DNA of 64,000 nucleotides from Nitrospirota bacterium (GTDB lineage Bacteria; Nitrospirota; Nitrospiria; Nitrospirales; Nitrospiraceae), in NCBI GenBank assembly GCA_030684575.1, contig JAUXVD010000019.1, positions 179,806-243,805 on the forward strand, written 5' to 3'. Shown one piece after another: positions 53,025-62,661 of this stretch; position 1 is the first letter of the stretch, and every line of letters begins with the position of its first letter. Position numbers and translations under genes: made by a program. The notes below the pieces were generated by a model. It saw nothing but the letters and a program-made list of their open reading frames with translations, made no database searches and had not been told where the DNA came from.

Positions 53025-53159
53025 ATGCAGACAACATGACAGATCACACAGATCATCACGTTCGGGATCGGAGCCATTGTCCTGATGGCCATGGCCGGGT
53101 GCAGTGTGATGGAGGGCGGAGCCGGTTCATCGTCCATACACTGTTTGTCGCGATATTGA
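53025..53159 (+). pseudogene. Possible remnant of a small lipoprotein gene
   Basis: Read from ATG 53025, codon 5 is TGA. If that were TGG the frame would continue through ITFGIGAIVLMAMAGCSVME, a lipoprotein signal with lipobox, to a stop at 53157-53159 (44 codons). This looks like a tiny lipoprotein gene with one nonsense change. The remaining spacer up to 53270 shows nothing else. Confidence 0.3.
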
Positions 53160-53270
53160 CTGCAGGGTACTCTGTTCACGTCGATTCGGGTATCGGTGTC
53201 GTTGATTTCACGGTCGCTGCCCGTCTATAGTTTGTCGAACTGTTGCGGGTGCCGCAAGGAAGGGCGTTGG

Positions 53271-54341
53271 TTGACCGTGAATCGCCTCCTCCATCATCGT
53301 GCTGTCGTCCTGCTCGTTCTGTGCCTGGCTCTGGCGGCTCCTCTGGCTTCCGTCTTGGCAGCGGCTGAGCAACCGGATGCCGCGCAACGCCACTATGAGC
53401 GGGGAGCCGGGCTGTTGCGAAAAGGCGACCTTCCTGCCGCAGCCGAGGCGGTCAGAAAATCCATCGAACTGAATCCCTCATCGGCCGAGTCGTACCGCCT
53501 GCTGGGCCAAATCCTCTTTAACGAGCGAAACCCCTCCAAAGCCGTTGAGGCCTTCACGCATGCCGTGAAGCTTAACCCCAAGTACGCGGAGGCGCTGAAC
53601 GATCTGGCCGAAGTCTATTTGGCGCAAGGGAAGTCGGCAGAGGCCGAGCAGGCGTTGACGCGAGCCATCGACGCTAATCCGAAACATGCTGAATCCTATC
53701 TCGACTTGGCTAAGGTCTATGAGCAGCGGCATGAGTCGTCCGAGGCGTTGCAGACTTACCAGAGGCTGTTGACCGTGGTTCCAGACCAGCCCGAGGCCTT
53801 ATTTGCACTGGCCACAATCTATGACGGCCAGGGGGAGGCGAAAGCGGCGAGCGACATGCTGCGCCGGCTGACGAAATCGAATCCCAAACATGCGAATGGC
53901 TGGTACTTGAATGGGCGTATCGCCGAGAGGAACAATGACCTCATCGAAGCCGCCTATTCGTACAAACAGGCGGTTGCCGCCAAGCCAGACTTGGTCGACG
54001 CGCATTACAATCTTGGTTTTGTCTACCGGAGCCAGGGGCGGCCGAACGAGGCGGAGCGGGAATTTCTCGAGGTGTTACGGTACCGCCCGGAGTATGCCGA
54101 AGCCCACATGAACCTCGGTGTGATCTACACCGGCCTCAACAGGCTTGAAGAGGCGGAACGGTCCTACGAGCGAGCGGTCGAGTTGAAGCCGGACTATGCG
54201 GAAGCGCACTACAACTTGGGTGTCTTCTATGAGTTGAACCGGAAAGATCTGCCGAAGGCACTGGCGCAATATCACCGGTATCTCAAGCTCGGGGGGCGCG
54301 ACGATCGCGTGGAGCGCATTGTCGGGGCCGGAGGACGGTGA
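53271..54341 (+). CDS. Periplasmic tetratricopeptide-repeat protein
   Basis: 356 residues from the TTG at 53271, favoured by GGAAGG seven bases upstream; GTG at 53277 is the alternative. A signal peptide (HRAVVLLVLCLALAAPLASV) is followed by about eight TPR units of 34 residues, recognisable by repeats such as LNPSSAESYRLLGQILFNER and KPDYAEAHYNLGVFYELNRK. TPR arrays hold protein complexes together. No enzymatic domain. It is not obviously tied to the copper genes upstream because a terminator-like hairpin separates them. Confidence 0.85.
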   Translation: MTVNRLLHHRAVVLLVLCLALAAPLASVLAAAEQPDAAQRHYERGAGLLRKGDLPAAAEAVRKSIELNPSSAESYRLLGQILFNERNPSKAVEAFTHAVKLNPKYAEALNDLAEVYLAQGKSAEAEQALTRAIDANPKHAESYLDLAKVYEQRHESSEALQTYQRLLTVVPDQPEALFALATIYDGQGEAKAASDMLRRLTKSNPKHANGWYLNGRIAERNNDLIEAAYSYKQAVAAKPDLVDAHYNLGFVYRSQGRPNEAEREFLEVLRYRPEYAEAHMNLGVIYTGLNRLEEAERSYERAVELKPDYAEAHYNLGVFYELNRKDLPKALAQYHRYLKLGGRDDRVERIVGAGGR

Positions 54342-54440
54342 GCAAGCGAGGCATGCGGGAAGGGCGTGACTTGCGAGACATGTCACCGAAGACAGCGGAA
54401 TCGGAAGTTCGGGCCGTCTCGCTCGTCGCGCAAGCCCCGC

Positions 54441-54980
54441 CTACCAACGATAGGGCCAGGGGCGGTAGTAGGGACTCCAGTAGGGCCCCCAGTACGCACC
54501 AGGGCCTATCTGAGGCCTGATACGAGGGGCCGCTTCTTCAGCGGCACTCCATACCTGTAAACGTTTCACCTCAATGATCGGATAGACGTATTCGGTCTCA
54601 TCGAGGGGCAGCGCAATCGATCCCGCTACGTTGCCTGCCACGGTGATTCTGGTGCCGTGGGGCAATGTGGCAGGATCGAGGAACTCGTGCTGCAGTGCGA
54701 CGAAGCGGCCTTGGGATTTGGTCAAGTCGTATCCGGGATGCATCGATCGATCGAGCGGCAACTGTAAGATTTCGATTCTTGTGCCGTCTTTAAGACGTCG
54801 AGCCGTCAAGACCATGCCGCCGAAGACCACTGGTTGACCCTGTACGGAATCGGGTGCGGCTTTGAGCTGAAGGAAGGTGAGTGCCTGTACGTCAGGGCCG
54901 CCCCACGTTTCTTGTGTCGAGGCACAGCCGGTGAGCGCGATGAGCAGGACGAGCGTGGAGAGTAGGGTGCGCGACAACAT
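54441..54980 (-). CDS. Slp family outer-membrane lipoprotein
   Basis: 179 residues from the ATG at 54980; a longer upstream frame overlaps dsbA and is rejected. The lipobox is LTGC (Cys near 19). The Slp pattern is present: GQPVVFGGMVLTARRLKDGT, ILQLPLDRSMHPGYDL, GRFVALQHEFLDPATLPHGT, EYVYPIIEVKRLQVW. The C-terminus is Tyr/Trp/Pro-rich (GPYWSPYYRPWPYRW). Slp lipoproteins of gamma-proteobacteria are starvation-induced; the role here is unknown. It is divergent from dsbA. Confidence 0.85.
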   Translation of the reverse strand: MLSRTLLSTLVLLIALTGCASTQETWGGPDVQALTFLQLKAAPDSVQGQPVVFGGMVLTARRLKDGTRIEILQLPLDRSMHPGYDLTKSQGRFVALQHEFLDPATLPHGTRITVAGNVAGSIALPLDETEYVYPIIEVKRLQVWSAAEEAAPRIRPQIGPGAYWGPYWSPYYRPWPYRW

Positions 54981-55067
54981 ATCGACAGTATAACAAAGAG
55001 TGAGAAGTAAGTTCCCGGCATATTCGATATAATGAGCGGTCGGCATTGATTCAAGAAAGGAGACGGT

Positions 55068-55718
55068 ATGGTGAATAGACAGGGTGCACGATGGGCCTCG
55101 GCGGTATGTGCGATGGTGTGGTGTGTCGTCGGCTTGGGGGGCTCGCCGGTCGCCGCCGCCACTCCCGACTTGAAGGGGAAGTTCGAAGTCTTGAAGGACG
55201 AAGTCTCCACACATACACCCGGCAAGGTGAAGTTGATTGAGTTTGCCGACTTCTACTGTCCGCATTGCCACCGGTTCGACGGAGAGGGGTTGGCGCTCCT
55301 CCAAAAAGAGTTCGGGAACAAGCTTGAGGCGACGATGGTGGGGTTCCCGGTGATCCATGGCAAGCTGCCGACCCCCTTCGATATGTACGAGCAGGCAAAG
55401 CTGATGGGGAAAGGGAGCGAAATGAAAGCGGTCCTCTTTCGCACCATCCACAAGGATAAGATTACAGGCGTGCTGGATCGCTCGTTGCGTGAAGTCTTGA
55501 TCAAGGAAGTCGGTCTCGATCCGAAGGCCTTTGAAGATGGCATGGCCAGCGGGAAACCGGCGAAGATCTTTGAAGAGGGGCGCAAATGGGGCGAGCGCAT
55601 CAAGGTCCAGCAGACCCCGACCGTGCTCATCGACGGGAATATTAAGGCAGAGACGATCGATCCGGAGAATCTCAAGTTGATCATCCAGAGTATTCTGGAC
55701 GCCGATAAGAAGAAGTGA
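55068..55718 (+). CDS. DsbA-family thiol:disulfide interchange protein
   Basis: 216 residues, AAGGAG five bases before the ATG. The signal peptide is about 30 residues. The thioredoxin-like active site is FYCPHCHRF with Cys64 and Cys67, the CPHC typical of DsbA; a cis-Pro motif is QQTPTVLIDG. An inserted helical domain lies between (about 95-180). It introduces or isomerises disulfides in periplasmic proteins, which fits the many Cys-containing exported proteins nearby. No DsbB partner is in the window. Confidence 0.9.
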   Translation: MVNRQGARWASAVCAMVWCVVGLGGSPVAAATPDLKGKFEVLKDEVSTHTPGKVKLIEFADFYCPHCHRFDGEGLALLQKEFGNKLEATMVGFPVIHGKLPTPFDMYEQAKLMGKGSEMKAVLFRTIHKDKITGVLDRSLREVLIKEVGLDPKAFEDGMASGKPAKIFEEGRKWGERIKVQQTPTVLIDGNIKAETIDPENLKLIIQSILDADKKK

Positions 55719-55803
55719 TCAAAGAAGTGATCAGTGATGAGTGATCGGTGATCAGATTAGGTTTCTCCACCGGTCACTCATCACGCGTTACACATCACGG
55801 GGT
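55717..55803. repeat. Intergenic inverted pair of degenerate short tandem repeats (GTGATCAG type)
   Basis: The left arm contains GTGATCAAAGAAGTGATCAG, TGATGAGTGATCGGTGATCA. The right arm contains the inverse, GGTCACTCATCACGCGTTAC then ACATCACGG. It fills the whole gap between dsbA and the copper ATPase gene. Confidence 0.65.
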
Positions 55804-55807
55804 TATC

Positions 55808-58345
55808 ATGGCGATTGATCCGATCTGCGGCATGACGGTGGATCCGGCGACGGCGGCTGGAAGTCACGAGCATCGAGGCGAGCGCTACTACTTTTGCGGC
55901 CTCTCCTGCCTGGAGCGATTCAAGGCCGATCCGGAGCGGGCGTTGCAGCCACGGCCTGCCAGTCCAGCAAAGCCGACGACGACAAGAAGACCCCTGCCGA
56001 TGCTGCAGCCTGCCTCGGTTGTGGCAGGGGCTATCGATCCCGTCTGCGGGATGACGGTGCAGCCGGCCACGGCAGCCGGTTCCTACGAATATCAAGGGAA
56101 GACCTACTACTTCTGTGCGGCGAGTTGTCTCACCAAGTTCCGCGCCGATCCCATTTACTATCTGACGCCTGTTGAGCAGCGGCTTCCCCGCGTCGCGGTC
56201 GCTCCGTCCGGCGGACTGGTCGAGTACATTTGTCCGATGGACCCGGAGGTGCTGGAGACTCAACCGGGCGCATGCCGGATTTGCGGGATGGCGCTGGAAC
56301 CAAAAATGGTCTCGCTTGAGGATGAACAGAACCCCGAGCTGGAGGATATGAGCAGGCGGTTCTGGATCTGTCTCGGGCCTTCCCTCCTGGTCATGTTGTT
56401 GGCCATGGCCGAGATGATTCCCGGCTTGTCACTTCCGCAGATCTTCACTGGCTCGGTGAGGAACTGGGTGCAATGGCTGTTGGCGACGCCGGTGGTGCTC
56501 TGGGGAGGCTGGCCGTTTTTTCAGCGAGGGTGGATTTCGGTGGTGAACCGGACTCCCAACATGTTCACGCTCATTGCCATTGGAACGGGAGCGGCCTATG
56601 GCTACAGCACGGTTGCCACCGTCGCGCCGACGCTACTCCCCGGTTCCTTCCGATTGCACGACGGTTCGATCGCCGTCTATTTTGAAGCCGCGGCCATGAT
56701 TACGGTGCTTGTCTTGCTCGGCCAGGTTCTTGAGTTGAAGGCCCGGAGTCAGACGAGTTCCGCGATTCGTTCCTTGCTCAGACTCGCGCCAAAGACCGCC
56801 AGGCTGATCAAGTCGGACGGGCAGGAAGAAGATGTGCTGCTCGAGCAGATTCAGGTGGGTCAGCGATTACGCGTCAGGCCGGGCGAGCGAGTGCCGGTCG
56901 ATGGGATGGTCCAGGAAGGTGCGACTTCGGTCGATGAGTCCATGATCACCGGGGAATCGATCCCGGTCGAAAAAATAATCGGGACTCGGGTGACCGGAGG
57001 GACGATCAACGGCACGGGCGGGATCGTGATGGTCGCCGAGCGAGTCGGGCGAGATACGATGCTCGCCAGGATTGTGCAGATGGTGAGCGAGGCGCAACGG
57101 AGCCGGGCGCCGATCCAGCGTCTTGCCGATGTGGCGGCGGCGTATTTTGTGCCGCTGGTCGTGGCGGCTTCATTGCTGACGGCGGTAGCCTGGGCGATCT
57201 GGGGCCCTGATCCGAAGTTGGCCCATGCGCTGGTCAATGCCGTCGCGGTCCTGATCATTGCCTGTCCCTGTGCGTTGGGATTGGCGACGCCGATGTCGAT
57301 CATGGTAGGGACCGGTCGCGGGGCGATGGCCGGTGTGTTGGTCAAGAAGGCTGAAGCCCTGGAGATATTGGGGAAGGTGGATACGCTCGTCATCGATAAG
57401 ACCGGAACCCTGACGGAGGGCAAGCCGACATTGCTCTCGATACAACCGGTGCCACCCTGGACCGATGTCGATCTGTTACGATTCGCGGCGAGTCTTGAGC
57501 GGAGTAGCGAACATCCTCTGGCTGCCGCAGTGGTGGCCGGAGCGGAAGCGCGAGGCCTCTCGTGCGTCCCGGTCGAGCAGTTTCATTCGGTGACGGGTAA
57601 GGGTGTGACCGGGACGGTGGCTGGCCGTCGGATCGCCATCGGGACGGCTACGTTTTTGCGGCTGGAGATCGGGGTATCAAACCAGAGCCTGACGACGTTG
57701 GACGACAACGCGGCTTCGCTTCGTCGTGAGGGGCAGACGATCCTGTTCGTGGCCATCGATGGACAGGCGGCCGGCATCCTTGGCGTGGCGGACCCGATCA
57801 AAGCTTCGACGCATGAGGCGGTGCAAGAGCTCAAGGCCGATGGTCTTCGGGTCGTCATGGTCACGGGCGATCATCGCGACACGGCAGAGGCCGTGGCCCG
57901 GCAACTCGGCATCGAAGAGGTTCTGGCTGGAGTCTTGCCGGAACACAAGGGCCAGATCGTGGCCCGTCTCAAGTCCCAAGGCTGCGTTGTGGCGATGGCC
58001 GGAGATGGGATCAATGATGCTCCTGCGCTGGCATTGGCCGATGTCGGGATTGCGATGGGGACCGGAGCAGATACGGCCATTGAAAGTGCGGGGATCACGC
58101 TGGTGAAAGGGGATCTGCGCGGGCTGCTTCGCGCACGCAGATTGAGCCAGGCCACGATGCGGAATATTCGGCAGAATCTCTTATTCGCATTTCTCTACAA
58201 TGTCATCGGTGTGCCGATCGCGGCCGGCGTCCTCTACCCGGTCTGGGGAATCCTCCTGAGTCCCATGATCGCCAGTGCCGCCATGACGTTCAGTTCTGTG
58301 TCCGTCATCTCCAATGCCCTCCGCCTGCGTCATGTGGAATTGTAA
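55808..58345 (+). CDS. copA: Copper-type P1B ATPase with two YHS domains and a heavy-metal-binding domain
   Basis: 845 residues from the ATG at 55808. Instead of HMA domains the N-terminus has two tandem YHS domains ([11 protein letters not shown] about 3-48, [11 protein letters not shown] about 77-122) and a short zinc-ribbon-like CPMDPEV-CRICGM domain (about 140-166). The ATPase core has [10 protein letters not shown], the membrane copper motif CPC at Cys486/Cys488, the phosphorylation site DKTGT at Asp530 and [13 protein letters not shown] marks P1B-1 type Cu(I) export. YHS domains in such pumps are thought to receive metal. The gene is directly followed by htrA. Confidence 0.93.
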   Translation: MAIDPICGMTVDPATAAGSHEHRGERYYFCGLSCLERFKADPERALQPRPASPAKPTTTRRPLPMLQPASVVAGAIDPVCGMTVQPATAAGSYEYQGKTYYFCAASCLTKFRADPIYYLTPVEQRLPRVAVAPSGGLVEYICPMDPEVLETQPGACRICGMALEPKMVSLEDEQNPELEDMSRRFWICLGPSLLVMLLAMAEMIPGLSLPQIFTGSVRNWVQWLLATPVVLWGGWPFFQRGWISVVNRTPNMFTLIAIGTGAAYGYSTVATVAPTLLPGSFRLHDGSIAVYFEAAAMITVLVLLGQVLELKARSQTSSAIRSLLRLAPKTARLIKSDGQEEDVLLEQIQVGQRLRVRPGERVPVDGMVQEGATSVDESMITGESIPVEKIIGTRVTGGTINGTGGIVMVAERVGRDTMLARIVQMVSEAQRSRAPIQRLADVAAAYFVPLVVAASLLTAVAWAIWGPDPKLAHALVNAVAVLIIACPCALGLATPMSIMVGTGRGAMAGVLVKKAEALEILGKVDTLVIDKTGTLTEGKPTLLSIQPVPPWTDVDLLRFAASLERSSEHPLAAAVVAGAEARGLSCVPVEQFHSVTGKGVTGTVAGRRIAIGTATFLRLEIGVSNQSLTTLDDNAASLRREGQTILFVAIDGQAAGILGVADPIKASTHEAVQELKADGLRVVMVTGDHRDTAEAVARQLGIEEVLAGVLPEHKGQIVARLKSQGCVVAMAGDGINDAPALALADVGIAMGTGADTAIESAGITLVKGDLRGLLRARRLSQATMRNIRQNLLFAFLYNVIGVPIAAGVLYPVWGILLSPMIASAAMTFSSVSVISNALRLRHVEL

Positions 58346-59830
58346 GTGCGCCTCCAGCGGATGCGTGCTAGGCTACGGTCGTTTATCGTCAATCGGGTAA
58401 GAGGGGACTGCGGCTTGTTGCGATTCAATTTCATCGTGCGAATCATGATCGGGCTCTGCGTGGCTGGTTCGATTGCCGGAGGAACGGCCCTGGCCGGGAC
58501 TCGTGCGATTCCTATGGCGAGCGGGGGTGAATTCCAGGCGCAGATCAAGGCGGCCGCGACCAAGGTCATTCCTTCTGTCGTCAGCATCGCCTCCACAGTG
58601 ATGGTCCGCGATCAAGCCTTCAGCGATGAGGCGCTTCCGTTCGGTCTGTTCAAGGACGCGCCTACGACCAGGCGGCAATATGGCCAAGGCTCCGGGGTCA
58701 TCGTGTCGGCGGATGGCTACATTATGACAAATAACCATGTCATTGCCGATGCGGTTAATGTGGAAGTGATTCTTGCCGACCGGCGACAATACAAAGGACG
58801 AGTGGTGGCCACCGATCCGAAGACCGACGTGGCGCTCGTGAAAATTCAGGCGACCAATCTGCCGGCGGTCACGTGGGGGGATTCGAGCATGCTCGCCGTC
58901 GGCGAATTTGTGCTCGCGATCGGCAATCCGCTGGGCTTGAGCCGGAGTGTCACGTTCGGCATTGTCAGTGCCGTGGGACGAGCCGATGTCGGCGTTGCCG
59001 ATTTCGAAGACTTCATTCAGACCGATGCCCCCATCAATCCCGGTAACTCCGGCGGTGCGCTGGTGACCCTTAACGGAGAACTGATAGGGATCAATACCGC
59101 CATCGCGAGCCCGACCAGTGGAAGTGTCGGCGTCGGGTTTGCCATTCCCAGCAATATGGCCAGGTCTGCCATGCAGAGCCTGCTCAAGACCGGGCGTGTG
59201 GTTCGTGGATTTCTCGGCGCCTCGACGCAAGATGTCTCCCCCCTGTTGGGCAAGGTCTTTCGTCTGCCGGATGTGAAGGGCGCGATCGTCACCGATGTGC
59301 AGGCGAAGGGCTCTGCCGAAAAAGCCGGACTGAAGCGTGGCGATGTGGTCGTGCGATTCGACGGGCGCGACATCATGGACAGCGGACATCTGCGGAACCT
59401 CGTAGCGGCCGCCACGATCGGGAGTAAACACAAGCTGGATCTCGTGCGCGAGAGTAAGCCCTATCAGGCTGAGCTGGTCGTCCAGGAGGCGCCGCGTGAA
59501 CGGGCCAAGAAGAGCCAGTCCCTATCGGCCTCAGCGGCCACGGCTCATCCTCTTGCCGGCGTCGTCTTCGACGATGTGACCGCGCCGTTGGCTCGGCAGA
59601 TGGATCTGGCTGTCACGAGTGGAGTGGTGGTGACCGATATTGAAGAAGGGAGCTTAGCCGAATCTTCAGGCCTCCAGCCAGGCGACGTGGTGTTGGAGCT
59701 CAACCGTCAGCATATTCCCACCTTTGCCGTCTTTCAGCGTTTGGCCGATCCGATGAAGCCCTCCGATCTCGCCTTGCTATTGATCAATCGGCAGGGGAAC
59801 GTCATGTACATCCCGATTCAAGGCGACTAA
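58346..59830 (+). CDS. HtrA/DegP family periplasmic serine protease
   Basis: 494 residues if it starts at the GTG at 58346, adjacent to the copA stop; a start nearer the hydrophobic segment (ATG 58445) would suit the signal peptide better. The catalytic triad is His131 (TNNHVI), Asp161 (TDVALV) and Ser235 (NPGNSGGALV). Two PDZ domains follow (about 285-375 and 400-490). HtrA degrades or refolds damaged envelope proteins. Coupling to copA suggests a response to metal-damaged proteins. Confidence 0.92.
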   Translation: MRLQRMRARLRSFIVNRVRGDCGLLRFNFIVRIMIGLCVAGSIAGGTALAGTRAIPMASGGEFQAQIKAAATKVIPSVVSIASTVMVRDQAFSDEALPFGLFKDAPTTRRQYGQGSGVIVSADGYIMTNNHVIADAVNVEVILADRRQYKGRVVATDPKTDVALVKIQATNLPAVTWGDSSMLAVGEFVLAIGNPLGLSRSVTFGIVSAVGRADVGVADFEDFIQTDAPINPGNSGGALVTLNGELIGINTAIASPTSGSVGVGFAIPSNMARSAMQSLLKTGRVVRGFLGASTQDVSPLLGKVFRLPDVKGAIVTDVQAKGSAEKAGLKRGDVVVRFDGRDIMDSGHLRNLVAAATIGSKHKLDLVRESKPYQAELVVQEAPRERAKKSQSLSASAATAHPLAGVVFDDVTAPLARQMDLAVTSGVVVTDIEEGSLAESSGLQPGDVVLELNRQHIPTFAVFQRLADPMKPSDLALLLINRQGNVMYIPIQGD

Positions 59831-60020
59831 TCGCGCGCTGGGAGGTCAGACCACCTGACCTATTCGCGCAATGCGCACAGTCAGAGCCCTTCCCGTGCTT
59901 CTTCCCTGCCCGCAGCCCGAATAAATCCCCGCCCAAGTTCGCTTACACGATAGATGTGAGCCGGATGTATTCCCTGTTCATCGTGACAATTCTGTATTGC
60001 TTGGCGCGTTGCATGATGCT

Positions 60021-60037
60021 ACGTTTCTTGAAAACGT
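60021..60037. promoter_or_regulatory. Palindrome upstream of nikR, candidate operator
   Basis: ACGTTT-CTTGA-AAACGT lies about 20 bases before the nikR start, followed by GTGTTAC, the half-site I recall for NikR operators in some phyla. No full GTGTTAC-N13/14-GTAACAC pair was found. The remaining 59831-60055 shows nothing definite besides a weak AGGTCAG/CTGACCT stem after htrA. Confidence 0.3.
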
Positions 60038-60055
60038 GTTACTGATGAGGCTGCC

Positions 60056-60472
60056 ATGAAGAAGTTGATTCGATTCGGCGTGTCGTTGGACCACCATTTG
60101 CTCGACGCGTTCGATCTACACATCAAGAAGCGTAAGTACACGAACCGTTCAGAGGCGCTGCGGGATCTCATCCGGGATAACCTGGTCGGGCAGGAGTGGG
60201 ACGACGACAAGGAAACGGTCGGGACGATCACGTTTGTCTACGACCATCACGTGCGCGACCTGAGCAGAAAACTCACGGACATCCAACACCGCTACCAGCC
60301 GCTCATCTTGTCCGGGATGCACGTGCATCTCGATCATGACCATTGTTTAGAAGTGCTGGCGGTGAAGGGCAACGGCTCTGTCATCAAGAAGCTTGCCGAC
60401 ATCCTCATCGGGACCAAAGGCGTCAAGCATGGAAAGTTGACGGCGACCACCACGGGAAAAGGGTTGAGCTGA
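60056..60472 (+). CDS. nikR: Nickel-responsive transcriptional regulator NikR
   Basis: 138 residues, the NikR length. An N-terminal ribbon-helix-helix DNA-binding domain (LIRFGVSLDHHLLDAFDLHI, YTNRSEALRDLIRDNLV) precedes the ACT-like metal-binding domain. The four high-affinity nickel ligands are all present: His78, His89, His91 and Cys97 (MHVHLDHDHCLEV). It is followed after eight bases by a TonB receptor gene, making a self-contained regulator-transporter unit. Confidence 0.96.
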   Translation: MKKLIRFGVSLDHHLLDAFDLHIKKRKYTNRSEALRDLIRDNLVGQEWDDDKETVGTITFVYDHHVRDLSRKLTDIQHRYQPLILSGMHVHLDHDHCLEVLAVKGNGSVIKKLADILIGTKGVKHGKLTATTTGKGLS

Positions 60473-60480
60473 GCGCCTTC

Positions 60481-62523
60481 GTGAATATCCTCAGTCTCTT
60501 CCTCCATCTCACCGTGCTGGTAGGCGTTGCTTCCATGGCTTTCGCCCATGACCCCGATGTTGAGACGGTCGACGTTCCGGAAGTCACCGTCATCGGTGAT
60601 AGGCCGGTTGCAGCCTCTTCCCAGCAGTTCATCCCCGATAAAGAATTTCTTTTACAACCGCAGGGCCGTCCGGCCCAGGTACTGAAGCTGATCCCCGGAT
60701 TCATTGCGGTGGAACATTCCGGCGGGGCGGGCAAGGCCGATCAATACTTTCTGCGCGGGTTCGACGCGGATCATGGGACCGATGTGGCCTTTTTCTCCGA
60801 TGGCATGCCGATCAACCTGCGCACTCACGCGCACGGGCAAGGTTATACCGACCTGAATTTCATTATTCCCGAGACGATCGAGGGACTCGACGTGAGCAAG
60901 GGGGCCTATCTCCCGGAATATGGCGATTTTGCCACGGCAGGAGCGGTGAACTTCAGGACGCGGCAGGTGGTGCAAGAAGGAATCGTCCAGGCAGCCGGGG
61001 GGCAGTTCGATACACAGCGCTACATGCTCATGTTCTCTCCCACCAAGGATCGGGTGCGTACCCTGTTCGCCGCCGAAGGCTATTACACGAACGGTCCGTT
61101 TCAACAGGATAACCGCTATTTCCGGGGCAACCTCTTGGGAAAAATGACGACCAATCTGACCGGGCGGGACGAACTGAGCCTGACCGGGACCTTTCATCAG
61201 GCCCAGTGGAACGCCTCGGGCGAAGTTCCGTTACGAGCGGTGCAGGACGGCTCGCTCGACCGGTTCGGTGCCGTCGATCCTTCGGAAGGAGGCAAGACGC
61301 TCCGCAGCACCGCCAAGTTGAACTACCATTACGACACGACGTCGAACGGGCAGTTCTTCGCCAATGCGTATGGCCAGTACTATCGGTTAGATCTCTATAC
61401 AAATTTCACGTTCTTCGCCAATGACCCCGTCAATGGCGACGGTATTCAACAATCCGATCGGCGGGTGATGTACGGCGGCGACCTCGGGTACAAGCAGCGA
61501 GGCGAGGTATGGGGCCTGCCGAGCATTGGGACCATCGGGCTTCAAACCAGAGTCGACCACATCCACGCAAGACTCGGAACTCAGACGACGAGAAGGCCGA
61601 CCGGAGCGTCCATAGACAGCGATATTTTGGAGGCGTCCTATGCGCCCTTTGTGAAAGCAGAGGTTCAACCCACGTCGTGGATGAGGTTGGCGGGCGGGCT
61701 CCGCGCTGAGACGTTCACCTTCGATGTGAGGAATCGCTGTATGGCCTGTGCCGACCAGCCTGCCGGACGGACGAGTTCCGGTATCGTTCTCCCAAAAATG
61801 AACCTCATCCTGGGCCCCTGGGCCGGCACGGAACTCTTCGCCAACTATGGCGAGGGCTATCATAGCAACGATGCACGATCGGCGGTCGCACCGGGGTCCT
61901 CACCCCTTGCGCGAGCCAAGAGTTATGAGGTCGGTGTCCGGTCGAAACCCTGGGGGGCTGAAGGCGTCGAGTTGACTGCAACCATCTGGCGATTAGATCT
62001 CAAGTCTGAGCTGGTATTTGTCGGAGACCAGGGGACGACAGACATTCGTGGCGCGAGCACACGAGAGGGCGTGGAGGTGGCTGCACGGGGACCAGTCTGG
62101 GGCCCGCTGTATTTTAACGGCAGCGTGACCTGGACGAAGGCCGAGTTTCGCAACGGCGATGCGATTCTTCTAGCCCCCGAGGTCACGGCCTATGGGGCGC
62201 TGTTGTTGCGTTGGCCTGAAGGTCTGACCTCGCAGCTGCAAGCGACCTATCTCGGCGTGCGGCCGCTCACAGAGGACCGGAGCATCAAGGCTCCCTCCTG
62301 GATTGATTTCGACCTCTCGGAGCGCTATCAACTGCCGATCAAGATGTCCCATGGCCGCATGGAGGCATTTTTCTTTATTCAGAACCTCTTCAATACCAAG
62401 TGGGAGCAGGCCACCTTCGCCTTTGCTTCTCAGTTACGGAACGAGCCGGCGCCGGTTAACGACATTCACTTTGTGCCGGGGAGTCCCAGGACATTTATGG
62501 GCGGTCTCGCATGGTATTTCTAG
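60481..62523 (+). CDS. TonB-dependent outer-membrane receptor 3, probably nickel
   Basis: 680 residues from the GTG at 60481, just after nikR; an upstream ATG frame inside nikR is rejected. The signal peptide ends ASMAFAHDP. A TonB-box-like VDVPEVTVIG lies at the mature N-terminus. The plug contains His-rich LRTHAHGQGY and RGFDADHGTDVAFF; the barrel ends RTFMGGLAWYF with the terminal Phe. The link to NikR makes nickel (or cobalt) uptake likely, analogous in role to nickel TonB receptors of Helicobacter. Nickel would serve hydrogenase or urease, neither of which is in the window. Confidence 0.9.
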   Translation: MNILSLFLHLTVLVGVASMAFAHDPDVETVDVPEVTVIGDRPVAASSQQFIPDKEFLLQPQGRPAQVLKLIPGFIAVEHSGGAGKADQYFLRGFDADHGTDVAFFSDGMPINLRTHAHGQGYTDLNFIIPETIEGLDVSKGAYLPEYGDFATAGAVNFRTRQVVQEGIVQAAGGQFDTQRYMLMFSPTKDRVRTLFAAEGYYTNGPFQQDNRYFRGNLLGKMTTNLTGRDELSLTGTFHQAQWNASGEVPLRAVQDGSLDRFGAVDPSEGGKTLRSTAKLNYHYDTTSNGQFFANAYGQYYRLDLYTNFTFFANDPVNGDGIQQSDRRVMYGGDLGYKQRGEVWGLPSIGTIGLQTRVDHIHARLGTQTTRRPTGASIDSDILEASYAPFVKAEVQPTSWMRLAGGLRAETFTFDVRNRCMACADQPAGRTSSGIVLPKMNLILGPWAGTELFANYGEGYHSNDARSAVAPGSSPLARAKSYEVGVRSKPWGAEGVELTATIWRLDLKSELVFVGDQGTTDIRGASTREGVEVAARGPVWGPLYFNGSVTWTKAEFRNGDAILLAPEVTAYGALLLRWPEGLTSQLQATYLGVRPLTEDRSIKAPSWIDFDLSERYQLPIKMSHGRMEAFFFIQNLFNTKWEQATFAFASQLRNEPAPVNDIHFVPGSPRTFMGGLAWYF

Positions 62524-62527
62524 TCGA

Positions 62528-62645
62528 CCGCTGAAAACGACTTCCAACTTCGTTCTCGTCTCGAAAGCATCCTCAACGTATCCAGTAGGGTACGCCTCCG
62601 GTGCTTTCTTCGCCGGCGGCCTTGTTGGAAGATCGTTTTGAGCGG
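62528..62645 (+). repeat. Dispersed hairpin-ended repeat, copy C (118 bp)
   Basis: The ends CCGCTGAAAACGACTTCC (62528-62545) and GGAAGATCGTTTTGAGCGG (62627-62645) pair with each other, although both differ from copies A and B. Inside, CGTTCTCGTCTCGAAAGCAT and GGGTACGCCTCCGG match the general plan. It lies five bases after the nickel receptor gene and 16 before the next gene. Confidence 0.75.
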
Positions 62646-62661
62646 CCTATAGTGAGGCGAT

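Noticed and set aside
59842..59861. AGGTCAG/CTGACCT stem after htrA as terminator
   Set aside because: Only seven base pairs and no U-tract; too weak to call.
60343..60480. Earlier start of the NikR-linked TonB receptor inside nikR
   Set aside because: It would add 46 residues of out-of-frame nikR sequence before a good signal peptide. The GTG at 60481 fits.
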